A stretch of 64,000 bases of DNA from Strongylocentrotus droebachiensis. Its lineage: Eukaryota > Echinodermata > Echinoidea > Camarodonta > Strongylocentrotidae. A program made the translations under genes and the position numbers. Shown here one piece after another: positions 42,351-54,987 of the stretch. The notes beneath the pieces are model-generated. The model was given only the letters and a program-made list of their open reading frames with translations, searched no databases and was not told the origin of the DNA. The stretch is from assembly GCA_035222895.1 (NCBI GenBank), contig JAVYIG010009911.1:1-64000 (forward strand), read 5' to 3'. Every line of letters begins with the position of its first letter. Within the stretch, counting starts at the first letter, position 1.

Positions 42351-43330
42351 GGTTGTAAAAATTCCGAAACACTTTTCGAAAAATATACCACAAAAATGTC
42401 AGAGCTCACAACTTCCCAATGATAAAGGTGACATATTATCTTCCAAACTTTATCACCTTGTAGCGCCAAGACGTCGTGCTCTACATCCTCAAGCTGTTAT
42501 ATATTTCCTTTTGTCATATCATCATTATATTTTTATATAGGATTTATTGGCCTACCATTTACCCTAGTAAAAACATTGAATACCATCAAAGGGCTTACCT
42601 GATCAAAAGATAACGTATTATTTTGTGGAAGGGGGCGGGGGGGGGGGGGGGGTTGAACATCAAGTTCTTGGATGTTTCCGTCGTGAAGGATACCTGATAT
42701 AAACCTGTTATATGTGAAAGAAACGGAGAAAACAACCAGGGTGCCGCAAAATATCTCTGGGGGTGCCGCGAGAGAAATTTAAATATGAATGAAAGAAAAT
42801 ATATTGGAATAACGCCTATTTCGTGAAAATCGAAAATAAGAAAGAGATATAATTTGTAATTTCGTGAGGAATTATCTTTTTGAAGATAATGAAAGTCTTT
42901 ATATCTCGATCGCTCCCTTCGCTAATTGCTTACATCATTTAGAAAAAGGATAATTTCGGGCAGTGCACAGTGCACGGAATTCTCCTCCATTGAGACATCA
43001 ATATAGAAGTGCCAGAAAATCCTTTTATTTTAAAGCGAGATGTCCGAGTATATCTTATATTTTAAAATCGAAATAACAGTTTTACCACGCTCTTTCGCTT
43101 CAATCTCTATAGCAAAATTTATAAACAGAATAATCTTGGACAACAAACGAGATGTAGGCCTGTCAGTCTTGTCAAGTTTTTAGACAAAAATAATATTGTA
43201 CGACGGTATAAAAATAAATGAAAATGATAAAAAGCCTTATGCGATAGAGGGCAGCAAACATATTAATTGCTGAAACTCAACAGCGTACGCTCCCCACCCG
43301 CCTGCTATCTTCGTTAGTTGGGCCGGAAAT
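42351..43330. other. non-coding DNA with a long G-run
   Basis: A G-run interrupted by one C lies near 42,630-42,651. The rest is AT-rich. No exon is supported. Confidence 0.4.
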
Positions 43331-43690
43331 TTGCACTCAATTTGAATAAAAATGGGTAAGTTTGATTTTTAATGAATATTTGCTGTGACTTTGAATTACT
43401 GGCGATATGTATAGTTAGTTAGTTTGTCATTATAGTGAAAAGAGAAGTGTATTTCCTGCATAACGACGTGGTATTAAAGCGATACCGTTCTCGATCTCTC
43501 TCGCTCGCGTCACGTCGACTACCTACACTAATAGTACACAGTCCATTGAGAAGGCACGTAGACCAGCCCAAGGTTACACTTACACACGCGGGTTGGGCGC
43601 GGGTAGTGGGGACTGTCCGAGACCGTAAGTGTGGACGGTTGTTCGCCCGTGAGCTGAGCTGAGATGGTATAAACTAAAAGCAATTTATAG
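43331..43690 (+). other. CpG-rich stretch, possible promoter of unknown transcript
   Basis: From 43,480 to 43,660 the DNA is locally rich in CpG (TCTCTCGCTCGCGTCACGTC, CACGCGGGTTGGGCGCGGGT). Just upstream, ATGG at 43,352 precedes a good donor GTAAGT. The segment TTTGATTTTTAATGAATATT beside it also occurs near 3,407. It could be a distant 5' exon or just repeat DNA; the phase does not fit the septin exon at 54,882. Confidence 0.25.
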
Positions 43691-46580
43691 TTATACATGG
43701 CTTCTTTTCCAGTAATTCAGATAAACAACTTTACAGATTAAAGATTCTACTTGTAGTCTTGTTCAATATTTAATATTCTGTCCAAAAATGATAGAAATTA
43801 GAAGGAATATTATTGTTTATAATTTTGTAATTGTAATCCGGACAGATTAAAACGGTAATTTGAACTTTGAAGTTTGGAGAAGTTTACATGCAATATTTCA
43901 CAAATCTTTGTAAAATATTTCACAATAATATAAAGGATGAATATTTCGTTAATGCTATTTAATATGCATACAATTTGTTAAATCGAAGGCAAAAGTGGTG
44001 GCTTTATGTTTGTTCAGCGTCCAGATCCCAGACACACAACCCTGCCCCTCCCCCTGCCCCTCCCCCACCATACTTTTAAAAGTTGATGTATGATTTGTGC
44101 GCTAAGCTTGTCTATAGTTCTGAATTAGACGTTGTTTTACGTAAGCGTATACCAATTGTTGCGCTGGCTTGCGCTTGCAAACTTTGGTCAATGATGAGCA
44201 CGGCGAATTTGCTGTTAACGGAAAGAAAAGGTGTGGAATGGATCAGAAATAATTGATCCATGTAGCATGTAAGTATTAGTGTGTACTGCAAGATTCTGGA
44301 GTCATCAAAATCATAATAAATTTGGCCCAGTCTTGGTAAAGTATCAAGCACTGTAAACAGAAAGATGGATATGGGACTACACAATTGGTGTCGGGGCTAT
44401 TTATTTGTAATCTTGAACATTCAGTGTAAGTTTCGTTTCATTCTGTGAGAATTCATTTTTTTTTCTTTTTTACCAGAACTCAAGTTTATCTTTAATGTCA
44501 GTTTTATTAAAATAATTTTACATACCAGATGGTTATCTCTGTCTTGACTCTTGGACTAACCATGTCCATCAAGCTCTGCCCACATATAGAAAGAATAGGG
44601 TACAGACATTTTGTGACCTGAATTTCACTTTTCTGACCTTAATTTCAAGTTTCTGTGCGTGGATACTTTCCCAGATTCAGCAAATCAAGCTAGTTCAGAA
44701 AACATAATTTGTCACAAATTCTATTCATTAGAATATATACAAAATGTGGGTTTAAAACGACTCCGTTTGCACATAACTGATCCCTAAAACAATGGTTTCA
44801 TTTTGGTTGCCATGGTAATTATGATATTTTTTCAAATCACTCTTTGATCGTGAGCTAGACCAAAAACTTCAGTCTCTCTAATCTTCGGTTGTTCCACTGA
44901 GACTACGTCTGGCTCCACTAGACCTCCGATTATAGAGACTGAAGGATGGGGACCTCCTACCGTGAGGGTAGAGTGACCGAACAGAGATGAACGAAATGCT
45001 CCGAGGTTTTTCACTTTTTACGTCTTCATCATATCTAATTTTGCTGCAACACTACAGCCTTCTTTATCTATACTATTACGAAAACTTAAATATATACTTT
45101 GACTTACGATAGCTTGCTTATTCAGCTCCAAAATAGATTTTTTGCAATCGAAACAGACTTCTCGTCAGCGGGACTGCCAGTCAGCCATCTTGAATTGAGT
45201 AAAATGAATATTCATTTTAAAGTTTGCGAAAGGTCGATAGACTCCACCCCCAATGACCTATCACAGATGATATACGTGCACGCGCGCGTAAGTGAGCCCT
45301 GCACATAGAGATATATACTATATCTCTATGGCCCTGCATGAACTAGCCCTGACCATAGAGATCCTGTATGATAAAGACCCCCTGATCGATGCACGTGTAC
45401 GTTAATAATACAGCTAGTCCGTTGACCCGGAAATATATCTTGCGGGTCATAGATCACAGTTCAAGTACGGGGAAAGGTACAGCTTGACGAAAATGGGACA
45501 ATTCGTATAAGTAAGTCCATATATTTTATATTTGTACAAGAGTTCATCTAAAATTATGTAGTGTAAATAGAAGAACACTACCTATACCTAATTTACATCT
45601 GATTTAGAAATCAGAAAATTGGATCTAAATAAAGAAAATCAGGGGAGAAATGTCGGTAACGAAAAGCTGTTACGCTGTGGCTCTAATTTACCCCCACGGT
45701 ACGAGATCTCTGGGTTGCCATCTGTATTGGGGAATGACAACAAATGTCAGTTTTATTAAAGAAATGACCCAAATCAGATGGTTATTGCTGTCTAATCGTG
45801 AGCATGCAACGATAGCTAAAGAGCTCTGTATCAAATGCTCATTATGCGTTCACCACCATTAACACATGCTCGCATTCATTATTCATAGGATTGCTACTGG
45901 ATTAATTGCTTTGCAGAGCATTTTAATTTTGTCATCTTAAAGTACTTCCATGAATATTTTAAATTGTTTAGGTACCGGTACTTCAATGCCAGACACTGTC
46001 ATAAAACTGTCATAAACACGTCAGCCACTTTCACGCTATTAAACTTAAATTGTGAAGTGCTTTTTCCATTGTAATTTTTCTTTTTGTTGCAGTATGAATC
46101 TATCACAACTCTTAATTACATGTTTTCAAACATTTCTTGCATATAAAAGTTCCTGGTTGTACATTAGTAGCCTCTACCAGGTACACTGTATGTGTACTTT
46201 TGGGATATTATTGTATTAGAATGCATCCCTATAGTAGTATGGGTGACAGGCATCAGAGTGGACATGAGTAGAACAGATTGCTTCCTAACAGTAATCTCTT
46301 CTAGACAGCTATCAAAAGAGAAAAGTGCACCATGACCTCTGGTATCACAGGCAATATTGAAAAAAGGGAAGGCCCTTCTGAACTGTTAAAAGTATTCATG
46401 AATGTAATCATAATGCACTGTACAGGTATGAAATATCACATGTAATGGTGAGACACCATCAAACGTTATGAACAAGTCAACTGGACTTGTATGTACATGT
46501 ACATGTAGGTGAAATATTGCAAGCTAAAATAGAGTAAGTCAAGTTGACGTTGACTTGTTTTTAAAAAGTGGTTTGTACAT
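43691..46580. other. intergenic DNA with small repeats
   Basis: A second copy of the repeat at 34,640 lies at 44,283-44,383. A small inverted repeat, CTTCAGTCTCTCTAATCTTC and its complement, spans 44,868-44,942. AATGTCAGTTTTATTAAA plus CAGATGGTTAT recurs at about 44,498 and 45,744. AGAGATATATACTATATCTC at 45,307 is a perfect small palindrome. No coding region was found. Confidence 0.45.
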
Positions 46581-46583
46581 TTC

Positions 46584-46684
46584 GTCCTTGTTTTCACGAA
46601 GTGACGGTAGTGAGGAAAATCGTAACGCAAAGTGAATGCAATTTTTTTTCACTACCGTCACTTCGTGAAAACAGCGACGATTTG
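46584..46684. repeat. short foldback, 30-bp arms
   Basis: TTTTCACGAAGTGACGGTAG and CTACCGTCACTTCGTGAAAA are exact complements separated by about 45 bp. This would form a strong hairpin. Confidence 0.8.
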
Positions 46685-47661
46685 ATGATATTGATCTACC
46701 ACTGGATGATTGAGAACATTCAGAGATGTACATGATGAAATATTTTTTGTATAGGTGTCAAATACTAAGAGGAGGCTACTGTAGGCCTGCATGCAGGCCA
46801 GATAATCCAAGGTTTTCTTATTGAATCAAAATCATTTTTAAATTGGAGAAAGCATACATGTAAGTAGGGACACAAGTCACAATTTTATTTTTTAAACAGT
46901 TCTTAGATATTGGTTGTCAATTTATAGAGTAGCTCTGCAATGTACTGTATACTGTAGGCCCTATATTGTCAAATATACTCATCTTACATACATGTAGTTG
47001 TGAGATAGTCCTCATTTTTTAATATTTAAGACATCTAGTGAGGCTGCCCAGTTCAGTTTTTTCCAAAAAATTATTTTACAGTTGTGCCAGACCTCAAAGT
47101 AAATATTGTGTAACTTTTTGATGGGTATTTTTTATATTGCAATCTAGAACGGTTGATGTACATGTACATGAAGTCTACTTCAAAGATACAACAAAAATGA
47201 ATCACACATATGCATATCTTTCTCACTTCCTTGAAATGCAATAACATATACTGTGCATAAATATGGTTCGCTCACTCTACAGAAAATGAGCTTGATATAA
47301 AGTAGCGTGATTTCTTTTCATTTTATTTGGTTTCACAAGAGTCTTAGATAGAGATGCGAATAGAAACTAAATGTAAATAATACCCCAGAAGTATGCATTT
47401 GTGCCTGTAAAGCCCATCTCGAAATTAGAAGATGTACATACATGTATGGCCCCTCCTAAGTTTTCAGTAAGAAAAATAATTACAGACAAGCTGTGAGCAA
47501 TTTAAAGCACTTTAATAGTTCTCAAAAACAAAACTTCAAGCTCTGTTAAAATTAAGACACAATTTTGATAAAGAAGAGCACTTACAGTATTTACAAAATG
47601 CAAATCCATAATCCAAAAAGCTCTTGTGAATAACTATAACAACGAAGGGGTCATTTACATT
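46685..47661. other. non-coding AT-rich DNA with TACATGTA words
   Basis: Several ACATGTAC or TACATGTA palindromes occur (for example near 47,160 and 47,436). There is no exon or element end that I can support. Confidence 0.4.
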
Positions 47662-48177
47662 GTTGATCTTTCAAATGCTGGGGGTTTAGATTTCAGGAAG
47701 TACAATTTGAATATCAGTTGAAGAATGATTCAGACTAGTAGCCCCAACTTTTAGAATAAGACAACACTAGGCCTGTCTTCATGAGCTCAAGTTTGCCAAA
47801 TAACCCGCTATTTTCAGACTCTGGATATTGCGTCTTCACAAGACTGATACGCTCATCATAAACTAACTCGGACGGGCGCAAATTAGCCCGCTATTTACCA
47901 AATGGAAAACAAATTTGGAAACAAGGCCAATATTTCTCAGGTTAATTTCTCGACCAAATATCCCGCTATTGTATGATGAAGACGCAAATTAACTGACTAG
48001 CTTGCAATCAAGATAATTAAAATAGCGGGTTATTTGGCAATCTCGAGCTAGTGAAGGCAGGTCTATTGTGGGTCTTTCAAATGCTGGGGGTTTAGATTTC
48101 AGGAAATACAATTTGAAATCATATAGTTGAAGACTGATTCAGACCAGTAGCCCCAACTTTCAGAATAACACAACACT
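47662..48177. repeat. 107-bp direct duplication flanking a MITE
   Basis: The segment from TCTTTCAAATGCTGGGGGTT to ACAACACT is present before (47,668-47,768) and after (48,072-48,177) the MITE, with about 90% identity by eye. It is far longer than any transposition target duplication, so it is a local tandem duplication with the MITE at the junction. Confidence 0.75.
47769..48064. mobile_element. older relative of the AGGCGTGTCTGC MITE family
   Basis: Left end AGGCCTGTCTTCATGAGCTC and right end CTAGTGAAGGCAGGTCT are inverted repeats of about 45 bp that include TTGCCAAATAACCCGCTATT. The layout (TTTGCCAAATA--CCGCTATTT, GAAGACGCAAATTA) parallels the elements at 60,611 and 63,644 but with many changes. 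Confidence 0.75.
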
Positions 48178-50239
48178 TTGAAGAAGAGAGGCAATGGGAT
48201 ATCTTCTCTTTACTTTCACTTTCCTTCTTTAGATTGCAATCAAAATAATAGCAGTTTTATTGCCCCTCTCCAAAATACATTGTCATTAAACATCCCTCAA
48301 CTTCCCACCCCCTCAACTTCCCACCCAACTGACACAGAAGTGATCACATTCATTCAGTCAGTTTCATATCTTCTAAGTCATAAGAAATGCCAAATACTTA
48401 TTGCCCCTCCCTAAAGTACTGGTAAGCTGCCTGCCAGCCCCCCTCCCTCACTCACCTAATAGCAGTAGATATAATATAGTAGTGAGTACATGTAGGAGCT
48501 ACAGCAAATATAATCTAAAATCTGGTTTCACTGAAGATGAATGGAAGTTTCACTCGGTGACTGCATCCCTTTTAATACTATCTGCCTAGAAAGCCATATA
48601 TATCTGTTGGCTATTACAGGATTGGGAATTCACTTGGCTATTGTGCTCTCTCTCAGTGTCCACCGCAAAATCCCTTTCGGGTATTCTTACACAGAGCCCC
48701 CCTTTCTTTAAGATGCCTGGTTGGTACACACAAAAGCTGGCTTAAAGGGTCTTAAATCACAGGCCCGTTTTTTATACCCGCTCTTTCAACCCCTTCTCTG
48801 CAGTCTTGTGAAAGTGAAAATAAAGATGGAGCTGAGATCATGTACACTGTACATTCCCGGTCTTCACATTCTATTAAGAGCCCCTACAAATGATGATGAT
48901 GAAGAAAAAAGGATGTCCATGTACCGGTGATGCTGGTATTACAAGGGTTTGGCTGGAGAGTAGGGGAGGGGGGGGGGGGGGGGGGGGGGTAGGAAGAGCA
49001 AAAGAAAAAAAAACTGTCAAATTTAATCCAATGGGAATGAGTTTGAAGCATCAATTGATGTACGTTCTGTAGTTGGTGTTCTGTGATGATAATATTTTGG
49101 TGGCTTTGATGTAAAGGATTTATGCAATGCTACAATGCAAACTTTACACATCTACTGTGTTAGGTCAAATAAAGGAAATGTGGTTCAGATTTTTTTTTCT
49201 TTGTACATATTACATGTACATGTATGTATACACACATTGTAGAAGTGTGCAGTTTGTAGTTTCCATGACTGAAACCCCGCTATGGCACTCTATGACCCAA
49301 CCACAAAAATTTGTTTCAGATCACAACTAGAAAAAAACCAAAGTACTTTATATGTAGTCTACCAATTTCAGCTTTTCTATAATAATAATAGCCTGATCTA
49401 CAATGTAGACACAGACTTCATTTTGACACAGGTCAGTAACGCCTTGAGTCCAGTCTAACTTTGTCAGTCTGTGGCTGTATCAAATAAATACAGGACACAT
49501 GGATTGTAATCTCTATAGTCTTACTTTTCAGACCATCTTTTATAGGATATGATTGACAAGGGTTAATGCATGCAAACTACATTTAGCACAGTTATAAGCA
49601 AACAAAAGAAGGTAACTGTAGTGGACCCTTTATGAAATGGTATAATACGGGTGCCCCGCCCACCTCTGTGGGTGTGAGCCTTGCCTGTTGTCACTCTGGG
49701 TGGGTAGCACTTTACGCTACCCTGACTTCCTGACTTCAGCTCCGGTCTGTGAGTTGTGCAGGAACATGTACTTGTACAAAGCTCTCTCTCTCTCACTCAC
49801 TCAGCTCACTCAGCCCATTGATCGTTTGCACTGCATGCAAGCGTGTCTTCACTAAATCCACTTCACTTCTAGCCATTCATCCTCACTCGTTCAGTTGGTT
49901 TCGGATAGTCTTGATGCGAACAACTTTAATGCTAATGTGTGCGGACTTACTCAAATGCAACCATCCTTTTTTTTTAGGGATTAACAATACACTTCATTAC
50001 CAGGCCTTTTTGTACATGTACTGTATGTAGTTTGACTGGAACCTTGCTCACATGTTGATTTCTGCCTGAAAGCCTCTTGTTGTGAAAACTTTTTACCTGA
50101 ATTGATAATTTGAATTTTCTCTCTCTTTCGATCATCATCTGTTGCGTGCATCCTGAACGGTATCTTGGGATCTACTCTGGTTCTTATGTGGATTTAATCT
50201 CTCTTCTTGCTCCTCTCATTGCGCTTTGGATGCGTCACC
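48178..50239. other. region upstream of the septin start codon
   Basis: A long G-run lies at 48,967-48,990. A C+G-rich patch around 49,650-49,720 (GGGTGCCCCGCCCACCTCTG) and (CT)n near 49,782 could belong to a promoter or leader of the septin gene. No other exon is recognised. Confidence 0.35.
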
Positions 50240-50263
50240 ATGCCTGCTTACACCGGTGCAGCG
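50240..50263 (+). CDS. septin gene, proposed first coding exon
   Basis: ATG in a good context (GTCACCATGCC) opens MPAYTGAA and ends in phase 0 at a strong GTAAGT donor. The next septin exon (54,882) also starts in phase 0, and septin N-termini before the conserved GYVGFANLP are short and variable, so the join is plausible. It rests on phase and position, not on sequence conservation. Confidence 0.5.
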
Positions 50264-52888
50264 GTAAGTCAAATTAACAAATATTCTGATAGATGAAAAT
50301 GTTTAAGATCTTTCTTTCAGTTACAATGTACTTATAACAAAAGATGTAAGGAGAATAGTGTAGATTCTTTTTAGCGAAAATAGTTTCAGTGAGAGTGCTG
50401 ACTGCTGATATCCAATACATTTTGTATTGTCTAATTTCTAAGCAATACCAGTAGTTCTTTTTTTAAAGTCCACCATTATTTATCACTGAGCTAATAAAAT
50501 TTCTTTGAGTACACAATTTGGCGCTGTTTATGCGAACAGACGTACAGGTAAGCACACAGGCTTGATAACCGCAGATACCTGTACCTGTACGTTGGTTCGC
50601 GGAACCAGCAACAAATTATATGCTCATTATTCATGAAATAGTAGGCCTCTGCTTTGTACAAGGAAATGCAAAGTCTATTTTGTATATAAAGGGTGCAGGA
50701 CATACATGTCTCCTATCTTTGATGACATTCAAAAATGAGTGGACATCATGCCACATGTTTGTGTAATCCCATTTTTGTGTACCTTTTAGCAGCACTGGGA
50801 TTACAAAAATAATTTGGATGATTCTAAAACCTCATATTATGCACCAACACTAGATGTTACATGATCAACCTTATTCCAATCGCTGCCAGACAATGTCTTT
50901 CACATTGAAATAACATGACCAGAAGTTCAGAACTCCACTTTTATCTTGTAACTGTGAAGAGGCACACTGACACATACAATTGTACACAGTTCATGCTTCA
51001 CATGGTTGGAGCGTACAATCATTGGTGACTCATTCTGTACTTTAGTCTCATACCGTACTCTGCAAATAGGCAATATGTACATGTACATGGACATCCAAAT
51101 ACAATACAAGGTTGTGGTTGAATTACATACCAGAGAATGACTGTTCTTGTACTCGTATTTGCTAACCCAATATTGAACCAATTGGTTTGGTCATACAATT
51201 AAATTATTAAACCATAGAATAGCTTTTGTTGAACTTGCTTCTCATTTAATTACTTCTATTCACAGCAAACAAGAAACAGAGATTAGTCTTGTCATTTTTG
51301 TATTTACTCATCTAATACCAACAATGAAGTATAAAAGTGTCCTATTTAGCTGGTAAAGTTGCATCCAAACTACCTTTCTAAAAAAAAAAAATGAAAAAAA
51401 ACCCACACACAAAAAAAAATAAAAAAATAAGCAAACCAACATACAATTTATAAACAACAATAACATCATTTAGGGCATTGGAAAAGTGTTGTGTGAGTAC
51501 CGGTAGTTGAGAATTCACTGAAAAAAGGAGAGACCATCTATAGCTTGAAGCACGCAGGATATACACTTTAGTACATGGTAGGAATTTTGTTTGGAATGCT
51601 TCATGGAAGATGTTTTTAATTTATGATTAATTATCTTCCTGGAAAATAACATCTCTGTTTTGAGGAATCCATGCCAAATGGATGTGGTTTAGAGGCTGTT
51701 ATTTGGTTTTACATAATAAAAATGTTTCATTCTTGCCAAATGTAGATTACAGGAATCTAATGAAAAACAGGTGCCGAATGTGCACATTATGATGAAATCA
51801 TCACTGCTCTCACAATATGTGAAGTCTGAAATGTATGTACAGCCCTGTACATGTAGATGTACAGCCTATATGTTGAAAATGAATAATAACCATGGAAAGT
51901 TTTGTGACAGGTCGACAAAGATTAAATATTTAGATAATAAAAAACTATGTTAAAAAAGTGGGACTTATTGGATGACTAGATGTACATGTACAGTACATGT
52001 ACTTCCATCTATTCTACATGTATTTAATGTTGATAATTAGGTCTACAGTTAGTCATACATGGATGTACATGTACAAACATTTTACATACTTTCTGTGACT
52101 ATGATAGCGAATAGATCAACAGAGCAATCTATATGCTGCAAATTTATGTTAGTTACCAAAAATACAAAATAGAAGGTCAATATTACCTTTAAATTACATT
52201 TAGAGTGAAGGTTTGTTTAATACCAAGGAAATGTGGAACATCCAGATTAGCATGGATTAGGATTTGGGATGTGGATCAGGGATGATCTAGATATGATCCA
52301 GCTAGAGGAAGTATTTGATTTCTGACCAAGATTATAAATATCCCAGGATTTATCCTTATTAAAGTCCTGTCTCGGACGTATTACAGGCGGGAAGTCCTGT
52401 CCCATTAAGGTTTTGCATGTTGGTGCTGCACCTTGTTCGAATGCAACGTAAGTTGCTGTATACTCTGAGTTTAGGGTTTGGGCTGAAGAAGAGATGTTTG
52501 TATTTCATGTTATGTGCATTTCAGATGTACATGTACATTGTAAACTGAAACTATTAAACCTTGCAATGATTGACATTCGAAGTGCCCATACGTAGAGTGA
52601 TGACAACTTTCAAAAATTCAAAAAGTGTTGTATATTTGTCCAAATTTAATTAAAACTTGCATCATTCGGCTTCTCTTATGTTTCATGCTTAAGGTTGGAT
52701 TTCACTTTAAGAAAGCTGAACAAAAATGTGGGGGAAAAAAGGTTGAAAACCCAATCAATTAATATCTCGCCTACATGTACATATTCAAGAAAATTCAAGA
52801 AAATTTAAGAATGGAAAACAAGAAGAAAAGTAGTGCAGTGTATTCCTGCATGTTCATGTACAGTACTACAAATATATGGTTTCTAATG

Positions 52889-53215
52889 ACTAGGGCAGGT
52901 CCAAGCTATTTGGATTGTGACGTACGGGACATTCAGAGACTTTAAACAAGAAATAACAACATATGAAATTATTTATATGGCTATCTTTTCGTATGAGTCT
53001 GTGGCTATTATGGGCTAGTTCATTTGTGGAAAGTTTTAGTTCTGACTAATTTTTTAACTGTACGTCACGCTGCACATTAATTACATTAAAAATTAATAAA
53101 AAAATTAGTCAGAACTAAAATAGCCATATAAATAATTTCATATGTTGTTATTTCTTGTTTAAAGTCTCTGAATGTCCCGTACGTCACAATCCAAATAGCT
53201 TGGATCTGCCCACTA
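52889..53215. mobile_element. foldback MITE with ACTA duplication
   Basis: GGGCAGGTCCAAGCTATTTG on the left is complemented by CAAATAGCTTGGATCTGCCC on the right, with arms of over 80 bp that share GACGTACGGGACATTCAGAG. ACTA flanks both ends. The 319-bp element has no coding capacity. Confidence 0.8.
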
Positions 53216-54009
53216 CCGGTATTACTGATATGAGCTTGTGAAACACAAAGGCGGTTGAGGGACAGTGTAAAGGCCTATACTACTGTACATGTAGGCCTAC
53301 TGTAATGTATGTACATGGTACATTGTACTCATGGGAAAGTTGTTTTGTACATGTACATGATCTTTGTGAAAGTGAAGCAGCAATCAACGGTTATTAACCA
53401 ATCTCACGAGACTAAAACAGTTAGACCCCATTCTTACTCACTTCCTGGACTGGTCTACACCAGTGCGGTCTAATGGCCAGTGTGAAGGGGGTCCTAGGCA
53501 TTGATTTGTTTCAGGATCCATATTTAGCTATATTTTCAGAACTACATGTACATACTGTACATAAATATTTCTTATTGTGGGATCCACGATTGTAGACCTA
53601 CAATGTACATGTTTATGAACAAGTATTTCCTCATAAAAAATAATGTGTTCTAAAAATACAAGAAAGGTGAAGTGCAATTTCAAAGTGCTGGTACGTATTG
53701 TACATGTAAGCACAAACATAATGTATGTACAGTACATGTACATTCTGTCTACATTTTCATCGAGTGATTCCTCTTGCTTCCATGTGAACGCATGCAAGCA
53801 GCGGCAAGTCGTGCCTGCACACTACTCGTGCCTGCACACTACTCGCCCCCCAAAAATTGTAATGAGTAAACACCGGCTTTTACAAAAAATGGGCTCTCCA
53901 GTAGGGAAAATGGCTTTCCAGAAAATAGAGAATTTTTCCAAATGGTGTTAGGGCTGTGTATTGTACATGGGCCTATTCTGAAGTTTCTCTTATTGAAAGA
54001 TACAACTCT

Positions 54010-54466
54010 GGGTGCGTTTATTGACCAAAATTTTGCCTAGAATCGGGTTTCTCAAACGTCTTTCAGGCAAATTTTGAAGGTGATAAACGCAAAGCCTTTT
54101 TTAAACGTCTTTAGATATGGGCATATATATCTAAAGACGCAAAAAGGTGTGTTTTGAATGTGACATACAGTCAGAATCATGATTCTGAGACATGATAAAC
54201 GCAAAGCTGTTTTGAACCCTACATACAAATCGGACCTTCCCCGGCTAATTCCGGTTCAGCGAAATAGTGTGCACCATGTGCTATGCCCTAGTTGACCTCC
54301 GAGCAACTCTCTGCTTCCCGGGTCAAACGGCGCAAAGCAGCTGCGCAGAGACAAGGCCTTTATTTTGAATCGTGAAGAGAAGATAAACGCGACATCCCGA
54401 AAATCACATTCGTATAGTGGGGTTTGATTTGTACATATCTAGTGGCAAGACCCGATAAACGCACCC
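54010..54466. mobile_element. MITE with GGGTGCGTTTAT ends
   Basis: GGGTGCGTTTAT at the left is complemented by ATAAACGCACCC at the right. The interior repeats GATAAACGCAAAGC several times. A clear target duplication is not visible. It lies in septin intron 1. Confidence 0.65.
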
Positions 54467-54881
54467 TATGTAGTATGTAAAGTGTACCTCCAGGTGTCAT
54501 GTATACAAAAAAAGGTCTGCTTAATTACTTACATCCATTTTCATGTTTATGTAGAGGTTGGCTGAGCTTCACCCAAGAGATTTCCCTGTTCTATCTCCTT
54601 AAATCAACATGAACTGTAGTTAGCAACATCCTCTTATTCCCTACACATTGATTGTATGCAAATGCAGAAATACTGAAATGTGAAGTATCGATAGGATCAA
54701 ATTTCTTGGGATTTCTGATTTCTGATGAAAAAAAATATATAACTTCATGTAAAGTGTAGATAGTTTTTTGAGGCAGACTCACTTTTCACTTTAGAGATCG
54801 GACAGTATGGATGTCTTGTCTGTTGCACTCCAAGGTATACTCGTAATCGGTGCAATTTTATTTCTTCTTTTTTTCAAACAG

Positions 54882-54987
54882 AATAAACCGAAAGAGATGG
54901 AGGGATATGTTGGATTCGCCAACCTACCCAACCAGGTGTACAGGAGATCTGTGAAGAGAGGCTTTGAGTTCACTCTCATGGTAGTCG
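54882..54987 (+). CDS. septin, conserved N-terminal exon (SEPT7-type)
   Basis: The exon reads [20 protein letters not shown] then [15 protein letters not shown], with a split Gly at the end. Human SEPT7 has [20 protein letters not shown] and [20 protein letters not shown] at the same place, so the P-loop GESGLGKST should open the next exon. The basic stretch before the GTPase domain (RRSVKR) corresponds to part of the membrane-lipid binding region. Septins are filament-forming GTPases of the cell cortex and cytokinesis furrow. The closeness to SEPT7 is clear, but exact orthology cannot be settled from 35 residues. The rest of the gene is not in the window. Confidence 0.92.

Larger units (their letters stand above)
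50264..54881 (+). other. septin intron 1
   Basis: The 4.6-kb intron is rich in ACATGTAC palindromes (for example 51,076, 51,980, 52,060, 52,525, 53,347) and holds two MITEs at 52,889 and 54,010. The polypyrimidine tract before the acceptor at 54,881 is strong (TTTCTTCTTTTTTTC). Confidence 0.5.

Noticed and set aside
43352-43355. ATGG followed by GTAAGT as a septin first exon
   Set aside because: Its phase (1) does not fit the phase-0 start of the septin exon at 54,882, and the neighbourhood shares a repeat with 3,407.
45099-45308. Possible short gene near a CpG-containing stretch
   Set aside because: There is a 69-codon frame but no splice sites, recognisable domain or polyadenylation context tied to it.
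54807-54881. Alternative septin start giving an extended hydrophobic N-terminus ([19 protein letters not shown])
   Set aside because: The hydrophobic stretch is the polypyrimidine tract and acceptor of the intron; septins do not start with a membrane segment. An alternative promoter cannot be fully excluded.
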